Assembly (NCBI RefSeq): GCF_001043025.1
Contig: NZ_JYLD01000008.1
Location: forward strand, 1 to 64,000
Direction: 5' to 3'
Source of the DNA: Pseudomonas helleri
GTDB taxonomy: Bacteria > Pseudomonadota > Gammaproteobacteria > Pseudomonadales > Pseudomonadaceae
Length of the DNA: 64,000 nt
Part shown: positions 16,903 to 24,883 of the stretch, in pieces
How the letters are laid out: each line of letters starts with the position of its first letter
Position numbering within the stretch: position 1 is the first letter of the stretch
Made by a program: the position numbers and the translations under genes
Notes under the pieces: model-generated
Databases searched by the model: none
Seen by the model: the letters and a program-made list of their open reading frames with translations, nothing else
What the model was told of the DNA's origin: nothing

Positions 16903-18255
16903 TTAACGCCAGCCCCGGATCTTGCCGGGGTTGAGCAGCCCGGCCGGGTCAAAGCGGCGCTTGAGCACCAGCACCTGCGGGTCAAGCACGCCCCCGTGTT
17001 TGCCGTCTTCGAGATGGAACACGTGCGGGTCGTCGATCCGGATGCCGCAACTGCGGTGAGCCGCCATCACCGCCTGGAGGCGCTCTGGCGTCTGGTAGCG
17101 CACCAGCGGCATGCCCACGCACAGCACGCGGCCTTGTGCGTCACGAATGAATTCGAGGTGGCTCATCACTTCGCCGGGCTCATGCCACTGGGCGATGGCC
17201 TGCAGTTGTTGCCAGGTCTCTCCATACGCGTAGCCGGTCTGCAGGTAGGTGAGGTTCTTGTCTTCTTTCAACGCGTGAAGCGTGGTGTGGTTCCAGCAAT
17301 ATTCCAGCAGTGTGTGGCCGGTTTCCCGTACCTCGGCGGCGGTTTTGGCCACGGCAATATGCCCGCCAAAGCTTGCCAGCAACTGTTCCAGCGGCTCACG
17401 GCCTGCGGGCGTCAGTGCGGTGATTACGGCATGTTCGTCGGCGCTGCGGTATGCGCTCAGATCCGTGAAGTAATTGACCACGCCGGCCTCGAAAAAGGCG
17501 ATGTTGCGCTTGCTGATGGCGGGGCTTTGCGCGAGGGCTTCGGCGCAATGAAACGCGGCGTCGGCACTCGGGAAGCTCAACAGGTACTCGTCCCATTCTT
17601 GCGCTGGCGCCACGGCAATCTCCAGCTCCAGGACGATGCCGTTGGTGCCATAGCTGTGGTTGAGCAGCAGCAGTTCGGGGCCGCGTATGTCGATAATCTG
17701 TGGCTCGGCTTCGACGGTGAGAATGCGCGCAGCCAGCAAGGTGCCATGGGCGGCCAACGGCCCGTAGGTGATCGAACCGATACCACCGAAACCACCCGCG
17801 AACAGACCGCCCAGTGTCGCCATGCGGTAGGTGGACGGCATGCAGCGCAGCTCCCGGCCATTTTCACGCAGCGCGTCTTCCAGTACCGCAAGGCGGACTC
17901 CTGCCTGGGCGCAGACCACATCGTCGCGCACCCACTGCACGTCGCTCAGGCCGCCCATGTCAATCACCAGCCCGCCCTGCAAGGGCACGGCCTGACCGTA
18001 GTTGCCAGTGCCGCCCCCGCGCAGGGTCATGCCGATGGCCGCTGCGCTGCAGGCGGCGACGATCTGGCGCAGTTCTTCAACGTTACGCGGCTTGACCGCC
18101 AGGTCGGCCACGCAGTCCGCCAGATCGTTCTTCAGGATCGGGCTGAACCAGTGAAAGTCTTTGGACAGGCGTTTGAGTTGGAACGCGCTGCTAATCCAGT
18201 CCAGCTCGGGCAATGCTGCACACAAGGCCTGGACGCGAGTTTTTTGATCAGTCAT
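16903..18255 (-). CDS. FAD-binding oxidase/dehydrogenase (PCMH/GlcD type)
   Basis: A 450-residue flavoprotein. The PCMH-type FAD domain spans about 50-225, with MTLRGGGTGNYGQAVP for pyrophosphate binding and MATLGGLFAGGFGGIGS further on. A C-terminal substrate domain follows. It resembles single-chain glycolate/D-lactate-type dehydrogenases but has no iron-sulphur domain. It would oxidise a hydroxy acid or related alcohol. The start is ATG 18255 with AGG eight bases upstream, 30 bp after the ABC permease stop, so it belongs to the importer operon. The substrate is unknown. Confidence 0.85.
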   Translation of the reverse strand: MTDQKTRVQALCAALPELDWISSAFQLKRLSKDFHWFSPILKNDLADCVADLAVKPRNVEELRQIVAACSAAAIGMTLRGGGTGNYGQAVPLQGGLVIDMGGLSDVQWVRDDVVCAQAGVRLAVLEDALRENGRELRCMPSTYRMATLGGLFAGGFGGIGSITYGPLAAHGTLLAARILTVEAEPQIIDIRGPELLLLNHSYGTNGIVLELEIAVAPAQEWDEYLLSFPSADAAFHCAEALAQSPAISKRNIAFFEAGVVNYFTDLSAYRSADEHAVITALTPAGREPLEQLLASFGGHIAVAKTAAEVRETGHTLLEYCWNHTTLHALKEDKNLTYLQTGYAYGETWQQLQAIAQWHEPGEVMSHLEFIRDAQGRVLCVGMPLVRYQTPERLQAVMAAHRSCGIRIDDPHVFHLEDGKHGGVLDPQVLVLKRRFDPAGLLNPGKIRGWR

Positions 18256-18285
18256 GAACACACCTGCAAGGAGAGATTGAAAAGG

Positions 18286-19104
18286 TCACGCGCCACGGTC
18301 GGATTCACTGTCGTGCCAGCGCCCGATGGCCTTGTTGGACAACAGCGACATCCCCGCAAACAGCGCGATACCGACCACAGAAATCAGGAACAAGGCTGCA
18401 AACATGCGCGGGATGTTGAGCTGGAACCCGGCCTGCAAAATCTGATAGGCCAGCCCCGTGTTGGTGCCGCCGGTGCCGGCGACGAACTCGGCCACCACGG
18501 CGCCGATCAGCGCCAGGCCGCTGGAGATGCGCAGCGCGGCAAAAAAGTAGGGCAACGCCGTGGGCACCCGCAGGCGCAGCAGCACTTGCAGGCGACTGGC
18601 GCGGCGCAGCTTGAAGTACGCCAGCAGCCCCGGTGACACACTGCGCAGCCCCAGTGCGGTGTTGGAAATGATCGGAAACACCGCCATCAACGTGGCGCAG
18701 AGCACCATCGCCAGGGTGGTGTTGCTGACCCAGATGATGATCAACGGCGCCACCGCCACCACCGGCGTGACCTGTAGCAGCACGATGTAGGGGAAAAACG
18801 CCAGTTCAATCAGGCGGCTCTGCACGAAGATGAACGCCACCAGCACGCCGATCAGCACCGACAGCACGAACGACAGCGCGGTGATTTTCAGCGTGAACAG
18901 CAGCGCAGGCCCGAGCACGCCCCAGTCCTGAATCAGCGCGGTGAACATCATCACCGGCGTGGGGATCAGGTAGGCGGGCACCTTGAGTGCCGTGAGCACC
19001 AATTGCCAGGCGACCACCAGAACGATGGCAATCACCAACGGGATGATGATGCGTTGCCGGGCCGGATTGGCGATCCAGGGTGTGGCTTTGACAGAACCGC
19101 TCAT
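18286..19104 (-). CDS. ABC transporter permease (SsuC/TauC/ThiX type)
   Basis: A 272-residue inner-membrane permease with a first membrane segment at about 20-42 and several more. The coupling loop is around LLAYFKLRRASRLQVLLRLRVPTALPYFF (about 165-195). The type belongs to the nitrate/taurine/pyrimidine (NMT1/THI5) importer family. Its ATG overlaps the ATPase stop (ATGA). With the ATPase and binding protein upstream it makes a complete importer. Confidence 0.9.
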   Translation of the reverse strand: MSGSVKATPWIANPARQRIIIPLVIAIVLVVAWQLVLTALKVPAYLIPTPVMMFTALIQDWGVLGPALLFTLKITALSFVLSVLIGVLVAFIFVQSRLIELAFFPYIVLLQVTPVVAVAPLIIIWVSNTTLAMVLCATLMAVFPIISNTALGLRSVSPGLLAYFKLRRASRLQVLLRLRVPTALPYFFAALRISSGLALIGAVVAEFVAGTGGTNTGLAYQILQAGFQLNIPRMFAALFLISVVGIALFAGMSLLSNKAIGRWHDSESDRGA

Positions 19105-19928
19105 GAGGCTGACTCCTGACTGGCGGCCACCAGTAAGTGATGTAAATGCATGGCGTATTCACTGAAGCGTTTGGAGAGGCGAAACGACTCGTCGCGCGGG
19201 AAGGGCTCGTCGATCTTGATGTCGGCGACCACGCGTCCCGGACGCGCCGCCATGACGATCACCCGTTGCGACAAAAACACCGCTTCGTGAATGGAGTGGG
19301 TGACGAACATCACCGTCCACTGGTGGCGCTGCCAGAGGTCCAGCAAGTCGCTGTCCAGGGCGTTTCGGGTGATTTCGTCCAGCGCCCCGAACGGCTCATC
19401 CATCAGCAGCAAGTTGGGCTCGACCACCAGCCCGCGAGCGATAGAGGCGCGCATCTGCATGCCGCCGGACAACTCCCGGGGCAGCGCATCGGCGAACTTC
19501 TCCAAACCCACCCGTTGCAGCGCAGCCGCCACGCGACGGTCGGCTTCCCGGGGCGGCACACCTTCAAGCTCCAGGGGCAGGCGCACGTTTTTAAGCACGC
19601 TGTTCCAAGGCATCAGGGTGGCCTCCTGGAACACATAGGAGAGGTGTTTGCCGGTGCTGGCCAGCTTGTTGACCGGCTTGCGCCAGAGCAACAAGCGCCC
19701 GTCGCTGGGTTCGATCAACCCGGCGACCATCTTGAGCAAGGTGCTCTTGCCGCAGCCCGAGGGGCCCAGGAGCGTAATGAACTCGCCTTCAGCAATGCTC
19801 AGGTTGACCGGGCGCAGTGCCTGGGTGCCATTGGCATACACCTTTTCGACCGACAGCGCTTCAATGGCCATCGGCACGCTGGCGGTTGTCATGGTGGGTG
19901 CGGGGGGCACCAGAGAGGCAATCTTCAT
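19101..19928 (-). CDS. ABC transporter ATP-binding protein (SsuB/TauB type)
   Basis: A 275-residue ATPase with Walker A GPSGCGKS at 55-62, Q-loop YVFQEATLMPW, signature ELSGGMQMRAS, Walker B LLLMDEPFGALDE and H-loop VTHSIHEAVFLS. The first 20 residues are an extra polar N-terminus. Its start overlaps the binding-protein stop by ATGA and its stop overlaps the permease start, so three genes are tightly coupled. It energises import of the NMT1/THI5-type ligand. Confidence 0.92.
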   Translation of the reverse strand: MKIASLVPPAPTMTTASVPMAIEALSVEKVYANGTQALRPVNLSIAEGEFITLLGPSGCGKSTLLKMVAGLIEPSDGRLLLWRKPVNKLASTGKHLSYVFQEATLMPWNSVLKNVRLPLELEGVPPREADRRVAAALQRVGLEKFADALPRELSGGMQMRASIARGLVVEPNLLLMDEPFGALDEITRNALDSDLLDLWQRHQWTVMFVTHSIHEAVFLSQRVIVMAARPGRVVADIKIDEPFPRDESFRLSKRFSEYAMHLHHLLVAASQESAS

Positions 19929-20911
19929 GGCATCACCGGTGCTTGCTCGATGAAACGGGTGGTGTACGTCTGATCCAGCGGCACCTTCGTGCCATCGATC
20001 AAACCGTACTGCACGGCCATGTCCCAGGTCTGCTTCATACGCGCCGGGGTGATGACGCCGATACCGCCGGTCTGTGCATCGCCGCCGGTCACCAGGCCGG
20101 TGCTGCGCAGTTTCTGCACCGAGTAATCAAGCTGGTCTTCGGTCATGGCGGGGTTGGCTTCACGAATCAGCTTGTTGCCGGGCGCCGGGTTATCCAGGTA
20201 GTGCTTGAAACCCAGCATCGAGGCATGCACAAAGGCCTTGAGCGCGTCGGGGTGCGCATCGGCCCAGCGGCTGTCACAGGCAATGGAGTTGCCATAGGGC
20301 GGGTAGCCCGCCTCGCTCAGCGGGTAGACCTTGAACGTGGCGCCAGCCTTGGTCAGTGAGTAAGGCTCAGAGGTCAAGTAACCCTGTTGCGCCAGGTTGT
20401 TGTCGGCCATGAATGGCTGAACGTTGAAGCTGTAGGGGCGGGTGTGTTCGTCGCTGAAACCGAGTTGCGATTTCGCCCATGGCCACCAGCTGGAGTGCAC
20501 AGAGCTGGAGATCAGGATGGTTTTGTTGCGCACATCCTTGAGGGTCGCGACATCATCATGGGCAATCACCACGACCGGGTCATGCTGGAAGGTCGCGCCC
20601 ACCATGACCAGCGGCACGCCTTGCTGACGCGCCGAAAAGATCGCGATGTCTTCACTCAGGATGCACTGCGCCCGGCCAGCCGCCAGCAGTTGAATGGCAT
20701 TGACCTGCGGCCCGCCCATTTGCACGCTCACATCGAGGCCTTCTTTGGCGTACAAGCCTTCTGCCTGGGCCTGATAGAACCCCCCATGTTCGGCCTGGGC
20801 GTACCAGTTGGTCATGAAGGTAAAGGGCGTGGCAGCCTGGGCCTGGCTGCCCAGGCACGCTAGGCCGGCCAGCAGGATCAAACGATTTCGGACCTTGGAT
20901 TCAAATCTCAT
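19925..20911 (-). CDS. NMT1/THI5-like substrate-binding protein
   Basis: A 328-residue periplasmic protein with a signal peptide (about 1-26, LILLAGLACLGSQAQA). The mature part starts TPFTFMTNWYAQAEHGGFYQAQAEGLYAKEGLDV, the typical opening of NMT1/THI5-like proteins, which bind pyrimidine precursors, riboflavin, taurine or similar compounds. The start at 20911 follows GAGGAG; a TTG 18 bases earlier is less likely. It is the first gene of the importer operon. A 23-bp inverted repeat lies 55 bp upstream. The family and a CodA-like deaminase next door favour a nitrogen heterocycle as ligand. Confidence 0.88.
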   Translation of the reverse strand: MRFESKVRNRLILLAGLACLGSQAQAATPFTFMTNWYAQAEHGGFYQAQAEGLYAKEGLDVSVQMGGPQVNAIQLLAAGRAQCILSEDIAIFSARQQGVPLVMVGATFQHDPVVVIAHDDVATLKDVRNKTILISSSVHSSWWPWAKSQLGFSDEHTRPYSFNVQPFMADNNLAQQGYLTSEPYSLTKAGATFKVYPLSEAGYPPYGNSIACDSRWADAHPDALKAFVHASMLGFKHYLDNPAPGNKLIREANPAMTEDQLDYSVQKLRSTGLVTGGDAQTGGIGVITPARMKQTWDMAVQYGLIDGTKVPLDQTYTTRFIEQAPVMP

Positions 20912-20965
20912 GCTCAGCGAGCTCCTCAAGTGGGATAAGGCGACTTCAAGATTGACTCTGGGTGT

Positions 20966-20988
20966 GGTCGGTACTGCATTTACCGACC
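20966..20988. promoter_or_regulatory. 8-bp inverted repeat, candidate operator upstream of ABC operon
   Basis: GGTCGGTA (20966-20973), 7 bases, then TACCGACC (20981-20988). It sits between the deaminase stop (21065) and the binding-protein start (20911). It has no T-run on either side, so an operator for the importer operon is more likely than a terminator. Confidence 0.5.
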
Positions 20989-21064
20989 CGCTGGCGTCCT
21001 GGTGGGCACTGTTGGGTCTGGGTCGAACTCGGTTATGGCGATGTCTGAAGCCACGAGGCGGCGC

Positions 21065-22312
21065 TCATGCCAGCCCCCGCAGATACGTGGTGAAGGCCTC
21101 GGGCACGTGTTCACCGTGCAGCACGCTGCGTGCGGTGTCGGCAGGCCAGCTGTAAGGGTCGGTGCTGTGCAGCAGCGTCAGGTGGGCGGCCTTGCCCGGC
21201 AGGTCGGCGCCATGCCCTGCGCGGCTCAGCCAGTCGGCGCGGCACACGGTTTGCGACCAGGTGTCGAATACGTCATCGAGCTGCGCACTCAGCACCGCCA
21301 GTTGCAACGTGCTCAGCGGGTCGTAGTTGCCGATCGGGCAAAAGGCGTCTTGCACGTTGTCACTGCCCAGCAGCAACGCAATGCCCCGCAGGCGGGCCTC
21401 TTTGAGCAGGGTCAGGCCGCGCAGCCTGGGGGTTCGGCCATGCACGGCGTCTTGCAGATACAGATTGGTTGCGGGCAGCGCGACGAGGGTAATGGGCGCT
21501 CGGGCGACGTCATCCAGGGTGGCCTGGGCCTGAGTCTCTGGGTAGGTCGAAAGCGCACAGGCGTGGCTGCAGACGATCCGCCCGGGGAACTGCATGGCCG
21601 TGGCCGCACGGGCAACGGTTGCCAGCCCGCACGCCGCGCTGTTCAGTTCTTCATCAATGTGCAGGTCCAGATCTAGCCCGGCCTCGGCGGCACAGGCCAG
21701 CAGGTTGTGCAGCGCCTGCGCATTGAAATTGCTGCTATGGATAAACGCGCCCAGCACGCTGCGCGGGGCCTGGGTGTCATTGGCCAGGGTGTGGGCAATG
21801 CGCTGCGCTACCGTCTTGTCGGCCAACAGTGGCAGCGGCAACAAGGCCACTTGCTCAAGATGAAAAGACGTGTCCTGGGCCAGCTCGCGGATCACCTGCC
21901 AGGCGGTAGGCGTTTCGGCACTCCACCAGTCGAGGTGGGTACGCAGGTGCGTCACTCCCTGGCTGCGGGCTTGCCCGAGCGCACGGCTGGCGCGCTGGCG
22001 CAGATCTTCCGGGGTCCAGAAAGCGCGATCAGCCTGGGTGGCTTCAATGGCCCCCAGCAGGCCTGGGGTTATCGCGCCCAAGCGACGGCGGGTGTAGGTT
22101 TTGTCCAGGTGCGCGTGGGGCTCAACCAGGCCGGGCAGAGCGAGTGCGCCCAGGCAGTCGAGGCCCTCACCGGGGCCGCTGGCCGGTTGCACGCGGGTCA
22201 CGATGCCGTCGTCGATATCGAGCCGTGCCGTATCAGGCTGTCCCGCTGTGCGTGGCCAGGTCGCAGGCAAGAGCCAGGCGGGAAGGCGAAGATTAGTGAG
22301 CTGCAGGGCCAT
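21065..22312 (-). CDS. metal-dependent amidohydrolase, cytosine deaminase (CodA)-like
   Basis: A 415-residue TIM-barrel amidohydrolase. Ligands correspond closely to E. coli CodA: His66 and His68 in VEPHAHLDKT, His218 in LDLHIDEE with Glu221, His250 in VCSHACALS and Asp318 in LLGSDNVQDAF. This group deaminates cytosine, isoguanine, ammelide-type triazines or related rings. It starts two bases after the stop of the reductase gene, so the two form an operon. Together with the importer and RutR-like regulator it points to use of a pyrimidine or triazine-like ring as nitrogen source. The exact ring is not readable. Confidence 0.82.
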   Translation of the reverse strand: MALQLTNLRLPAWLLPATWPRTAGQPDTARLDIDDGIVTRVQPASGPGEGLDCLGALALPGLVEPHAHLDKTYTRRRLGAITPGLLGAIEATQADRAFWTPEDLRQRASRALGQARSQGVTHLRTHLDWWSAETPTAWQVIRELAQDTSFHLEQVALLPLPLLADKTVAQRIAHTLANDTQAPRSVLGAFIHSSNFNAQALHNLLACAAEAGLDLDLHIDEELNSAACGLATVARAATAMQFPGRIVCSHACALSTYPETQAQATLDDVARAPITLVALPATNLYLQDAVHGRTPRLRGLTLLKEARLRGIALLLGSDNVQDAFCPIGNYDPLSTLQLAVLSAQLDDVFDTWSQTVCRADWLSRAGHGADLPGKAAHLTLLHSTDPYSWPADTARSVLHGEHVPEAFTTYLRGLA

Positions 22313-22314
22313 CG

Positions 22315-23244
22315 CTAGAGCTCCAGTGTCAGGCTGTCGGAATCACAGCCGGCACAGCACAGGGCAACGTATGACTGGCGATCCTCGTCGGTCAGGCATT
22401 CATCTTGATGACGCGGGCGACCGTCCTGCCAACCCACCACACAACTGCCACACACCCCTTGTTCGCACACGGTTTCGCAGGCCACGCCGTTGACGCGCAG
22501 GGCATCGATCAGGCGCTGTCCGGCGGCGACTTCAATCTCCCGGCCGCTGGCCGACAACAACAGTCGGTAGCCGTGTTCGCCACCGGTGCTCACGGCGCTG
22601 GCGCTGAAGTGCTCTTGATGCCAGTGGGCGTCTGGCAGCGCCGAGTAATGCGCCTGGACCGCCTGCATGAAACCGTCCGGGCCGCAGCAGTACACATGGG
22701 CGGCGTTGTCCGGCAGCTCAAGCGCACCTTGGCTGCTGTAGCTCACGGTCACGCAGTCGCGCCACGGCCCTTGCTCCAGCAACGGGGCAAAGAGCAGGTC
22801 TTCACGCTGACGCACCCTGGCGATCAACTGAAACGCTGCACCCGAGTGATGCAAGCTGTGCGCCATGGCGATCAGGGGGGTCAGGCCGACCCCGGCACCT
22901 ACCAGCACATGCAGGCCCGGCTCGTGGGTCAGTGCAAACAGATTGCGCGGTGCACCGATGCTCAGATCGCTGTTGATGTGCGCCAACTGATGCAGCGCTC
23001 GTGAACCGCCACGGCCATCGACTTCGTGCTTGACCGCAATCTCATAAAACCCGGTGTGCGCGGGGTCGCTGCACAGTGAATAGGCTCGCCGCACACCCGG
23101 CGCGATCTGCACCTCGACATGCGCGCCAGCACTGAAAGGCGGTAGCGGGGCACCGTCGCGACGGGCCAGACGCCAGCAGTCAATAGTTGGCGTCAGTGCG
23201 TAACGGTGTTGAACGAAAACTTGGACATCAGCGGCTTTTGACAT
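22315..23244 (-). CDS. PDR/VanB-type oxidoreductase (flavin plus C-terminal 2Fe-2S)
   Basis: A 309-residue electron-transfer reductase. The flavin-binding barrel shows RRAYSLCSDP, the NAD domain shows HVLVGAGVGLTPLIAMAHSL, and the C-terminal plant-type ferredoxin domain shows ETVCEQGVCGSCVVG with a later Cys near ALCCAGC. Such reductases feed electrons to Rieske oxygenases (vanillate or caffeine demethylases), but no oxygenase gene is seen in the window. I choose ATG 23244 although its binding site is weak; a TTG at 23286 is the alternative. It heads an operon with the CodA-like gene. Confidence 0.85.
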   Translation of the reverse strand: MSKAADVQVFVQHRYALTPTIDCWRLARRDGAPLPPFSAGAHVEVQIAPGVRRAYSLCSDPAHTGFYEIAVKHEVDGRGGSRALHQLAHINSDLSIGAPRNLFALTHEPGLHVLVGAGVGLTPLIAMAHSLHHSGAAFQLIARVRQREDLLFAPLLEQGPWRDCVTVSYSSQGALELPDNAAHVYCCGPDGFMQAVQAHYSALPDAHWHQEHFSASAVSTGGEHGYRLLLSASGREIEVAAGQRLIDALRVNGVACETVCEQGVCGSCVVGWQDGRPRHQDECLTDEDRQSYVALCCAGCDSDSLTLEL

Positions 23245-23247
23245 TTT

Positions 23248-23266
23248 TTGACCAATCGGTTTGATC
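23248..23266. promoter_or_regulatory. possible RutR-type half-site before the reductase gene
   Basis: TTGACCAAT followed by CGGTTTGATC lies directly before the reductase ATG. The left half equals the TTGACCA half of the E. coli RutR consensus; the right half is degenerate. The adjacent gene encodes a RutR-like protein, so binding is plausible but weakly supported. Confidence 0.3.
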
Positions 23267-23340
23267 GAATGGTTTGTAAAAAGCAATGTCTATGCCAGCG
23301 CCGCTGCGTGACGTTTTTTGAGGTGTGAAGGGGGGAGGGT

Positions 23341-23985
23341 TTAGCGGTTTAGACCGGCACCAATGAGCACAAAATTGACCAGTTCATCGAGGATTTCTGC
23401 GCGCAGCTCCGGCACTTGCAGGGATTGCCCCAGCACGCGCTCCGCTTGCAGGGCGTAATCGGCGTAGTACTGGGTCATCGCCCAGATGTGCATGAGGAAC
23501 AAGCGGGGGTTGAGGGCGCGTATTTCGCCGGCATCCAACCAGCTCTGGATGCGCTCGATGCTCTTCTCGGTCCAGGGCGTCGCGTTCTCCCAGAAGGGCT
23601 GCAGGCGATGCCCGCCGCTGATCAGCTCGTGGGTGAAGACGCGGGACAATTCCGGTTCTTGCAACGCCAGATCGAGCTTTTTGCGTACGTAGTCGGCGAT
23701 CACTTGCGCGGGCGTCTGGCTGTCTTTGTCCAGGGAGAACAGCGCGGCCCACTTGATGTAGATCTGTTCGAGAATCGCGGTGTAGAGCTGTTCTTTGTCT
23801 TCGATGTAGTAGTGCAACTGAGATTTGGTCATCCCGGCGCGTTTGGCAATGGACTGCGTCGAGGCGCCGTTGAAACCGTGCAGGCTGAATTCACTGATAG
23901 CGGCCGCGCGGATATTGTGAAGAACTTCCTGACGACTCAATTTGGCGGTTGCGGACCGCTTCTTAGGCTTCTCGATTGCATTCAT
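23341..23985 (-). CDS. TetR-family regulator, RutR-like
   Basis: A 214-residue regulator. The N-terminal HTH (about 20-65) contains EFSLHGFNGASTQSIAKRAGMTKSQLHYYIEDKEQLY. The C-terminal domain (about 90-205) has LALQEPELSRVFTHELISGG and MHIWAMTQYYADYALQ, features shared with RutR, the uracil/thymine-responsive regulator of pyrimidine degradation. It lies upstream of the reductase/deaminase operon in the same orientation, about 96 bp away, and probably controls it. The effector is inferred to be a pyrimidine-like compound. Confidence 0.82.
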   Translation of the reverse strand: MNAIEKPKKRSATAKLSRQEVLHNIRAAAISEFSLHGFNGASTQSIAKRAGMTKSQLHYYIEDKEQLYTAILEQIYIKWAALFSLDKDSQTPAQVIADYVRKKLDLALQEPELSRVFTHELISGGHRLQPFWENATPWTEKSIERIQSWLDAGEIRALNPRLFLMHIWAMTQYYADYALQAERVLGQSLQVPELRAEILDELVNFVLIGAGLNR

Positions 23986-24224
23986 TTAGTGCACCCGTGG
24001 CAAATTTGATGATTTTTTGAACCATTCCAGAGCAGCTCGGCGCGTTGCCGCGTATTGCCCGGAATCTGGCCTAAGCGTACCCATTAAACGGGGCCGGGGC
24101 GAGGTCGGTGCACGCCAACCCTGTAACCACGGTGCTGTGCATACACGCCAGGAACAAAAGATCGCGAGGCAAGCTCACTCTTATCAAACATAAAATAAGT
24201 GATTGATTTTAAAAGACTTTTAGG

Positions 24225-24670
24225 GTCGAGCTTGCTCGCGATCTTTTGATCTAGATCTTGCTTTTGATCTTGATCTAAAAGGCCCCATTAAACCACGCTG
24301 GCCGAACGCAGGTTTTGCGCAGTGGGTAACCCGGCAGGACGCCGGGTTAGCCGCGACACGGCCATGGATGGCCGATCGCGGCGGGCCTACGGAGCAAGGC
24401 CTGTGGTGAGGGCATGCCGAGCCAAAGCGAGGCACCGAGGGGTAGGGGCAAAAGCGTTTTGGTTACTTTGCCGCTTTTTGCAAAGTGACGCGGCGTAAGG
24501 CCGGAACCCTAAGTGGCCGTTGCCGCAGCAACGGATATGTACTCAAGTCAAGAGCAACCCTCACCCTAGCCCTCTCCCGAAGGAGAGGGAACCGATTGGG
24601 GGATGCTGAAGATATTCGGTGTCTGTTTGCTGCGCGACAGCGCGGCGTCGAAGACGGGGCAGCAACTCCT
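24225..24670 (-). repeat. long mosaic intergenic repeat (inverted relative to 53806-54255)
   Basis: This ~445-bp stretch is nearly identical, in inverted orientation, to 53806-54255. It contains ordered hairpins: a REP unit, AACCCGGC../GCCGGGTT, GGCCATGGATGGCC, CCGTTGC/GCAACGG, CCTCTCC/GGAGAGG and GCTGCGCGACAGCGC. Short open frames inside are shared by both copies but lack ribosome binding sites, so it is treated as non-coding. It lies in the 898-bp gap 23986-24883, in which no gene was seen. Upstream, 24157-24180 is another REP unit with the ATCAAACATAAAATAAGTGATTG tail split into two parts. Confidence 0.85.
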
Positions 24671-24706
24671 ATCAAACACAAAATAAGTGATTGATTCTAA
24701 GGGCTC

Positions 24707-24734
24707 TGTAGGAGCGAGCTTGCTCGCGATCTTT
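24707..24734. repeat. REP unit
   Basis: TGTAGGAGCGAGCTTGCTCG continuing CGATCTTT is the Pseudomonas REP core. It is preceded by the same AATAAGTGATTGATTCTAAG tail that accompanies the REP units near 13780 and 13978. Confidence 0.8.
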
Positions 24735-24753
24735 TCATCTTTATCTAAGAGCC

Positions 24754-24871
24754 CCCCTCACCACGCCTCTCCCGAAGGAGAGGGAACCGATTGGGGGATG
24801 CTGAAGAATTCGCTGTCCTGTTTGCTGCGCGACAGCGCGGCGTCGAAGACGGGGCGGCCACTCCTACAGGG
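24754..24871 (-). repeat. second partial copy of the mosaic repeat, direct neighbour of 24225-24670
   Basis: The segment CCTCTCCCGAAGGAGAGG to CGGCGTCGAAGACGGGG repeats 24560-24660 in the same orientation, about 190 bp further on. The two copies differ by a few substitutions and small deletions (GAATTCGCTGTCC versus GATATTCGGTGTC). Confidence 0.8.
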
Positions 24872-24883
24872 ACGGTGAGTGGT

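Noticed and set aside
16315..18636. 773-codon open frame on the plus strand opposite the CocE-like and FAD oxidase genes
   Set aside because: Antisense shadow of high-GC genes; composition rich in His, Arg, Gln and Ala, no domain, and the opposite strand has complete catalytic motifs.
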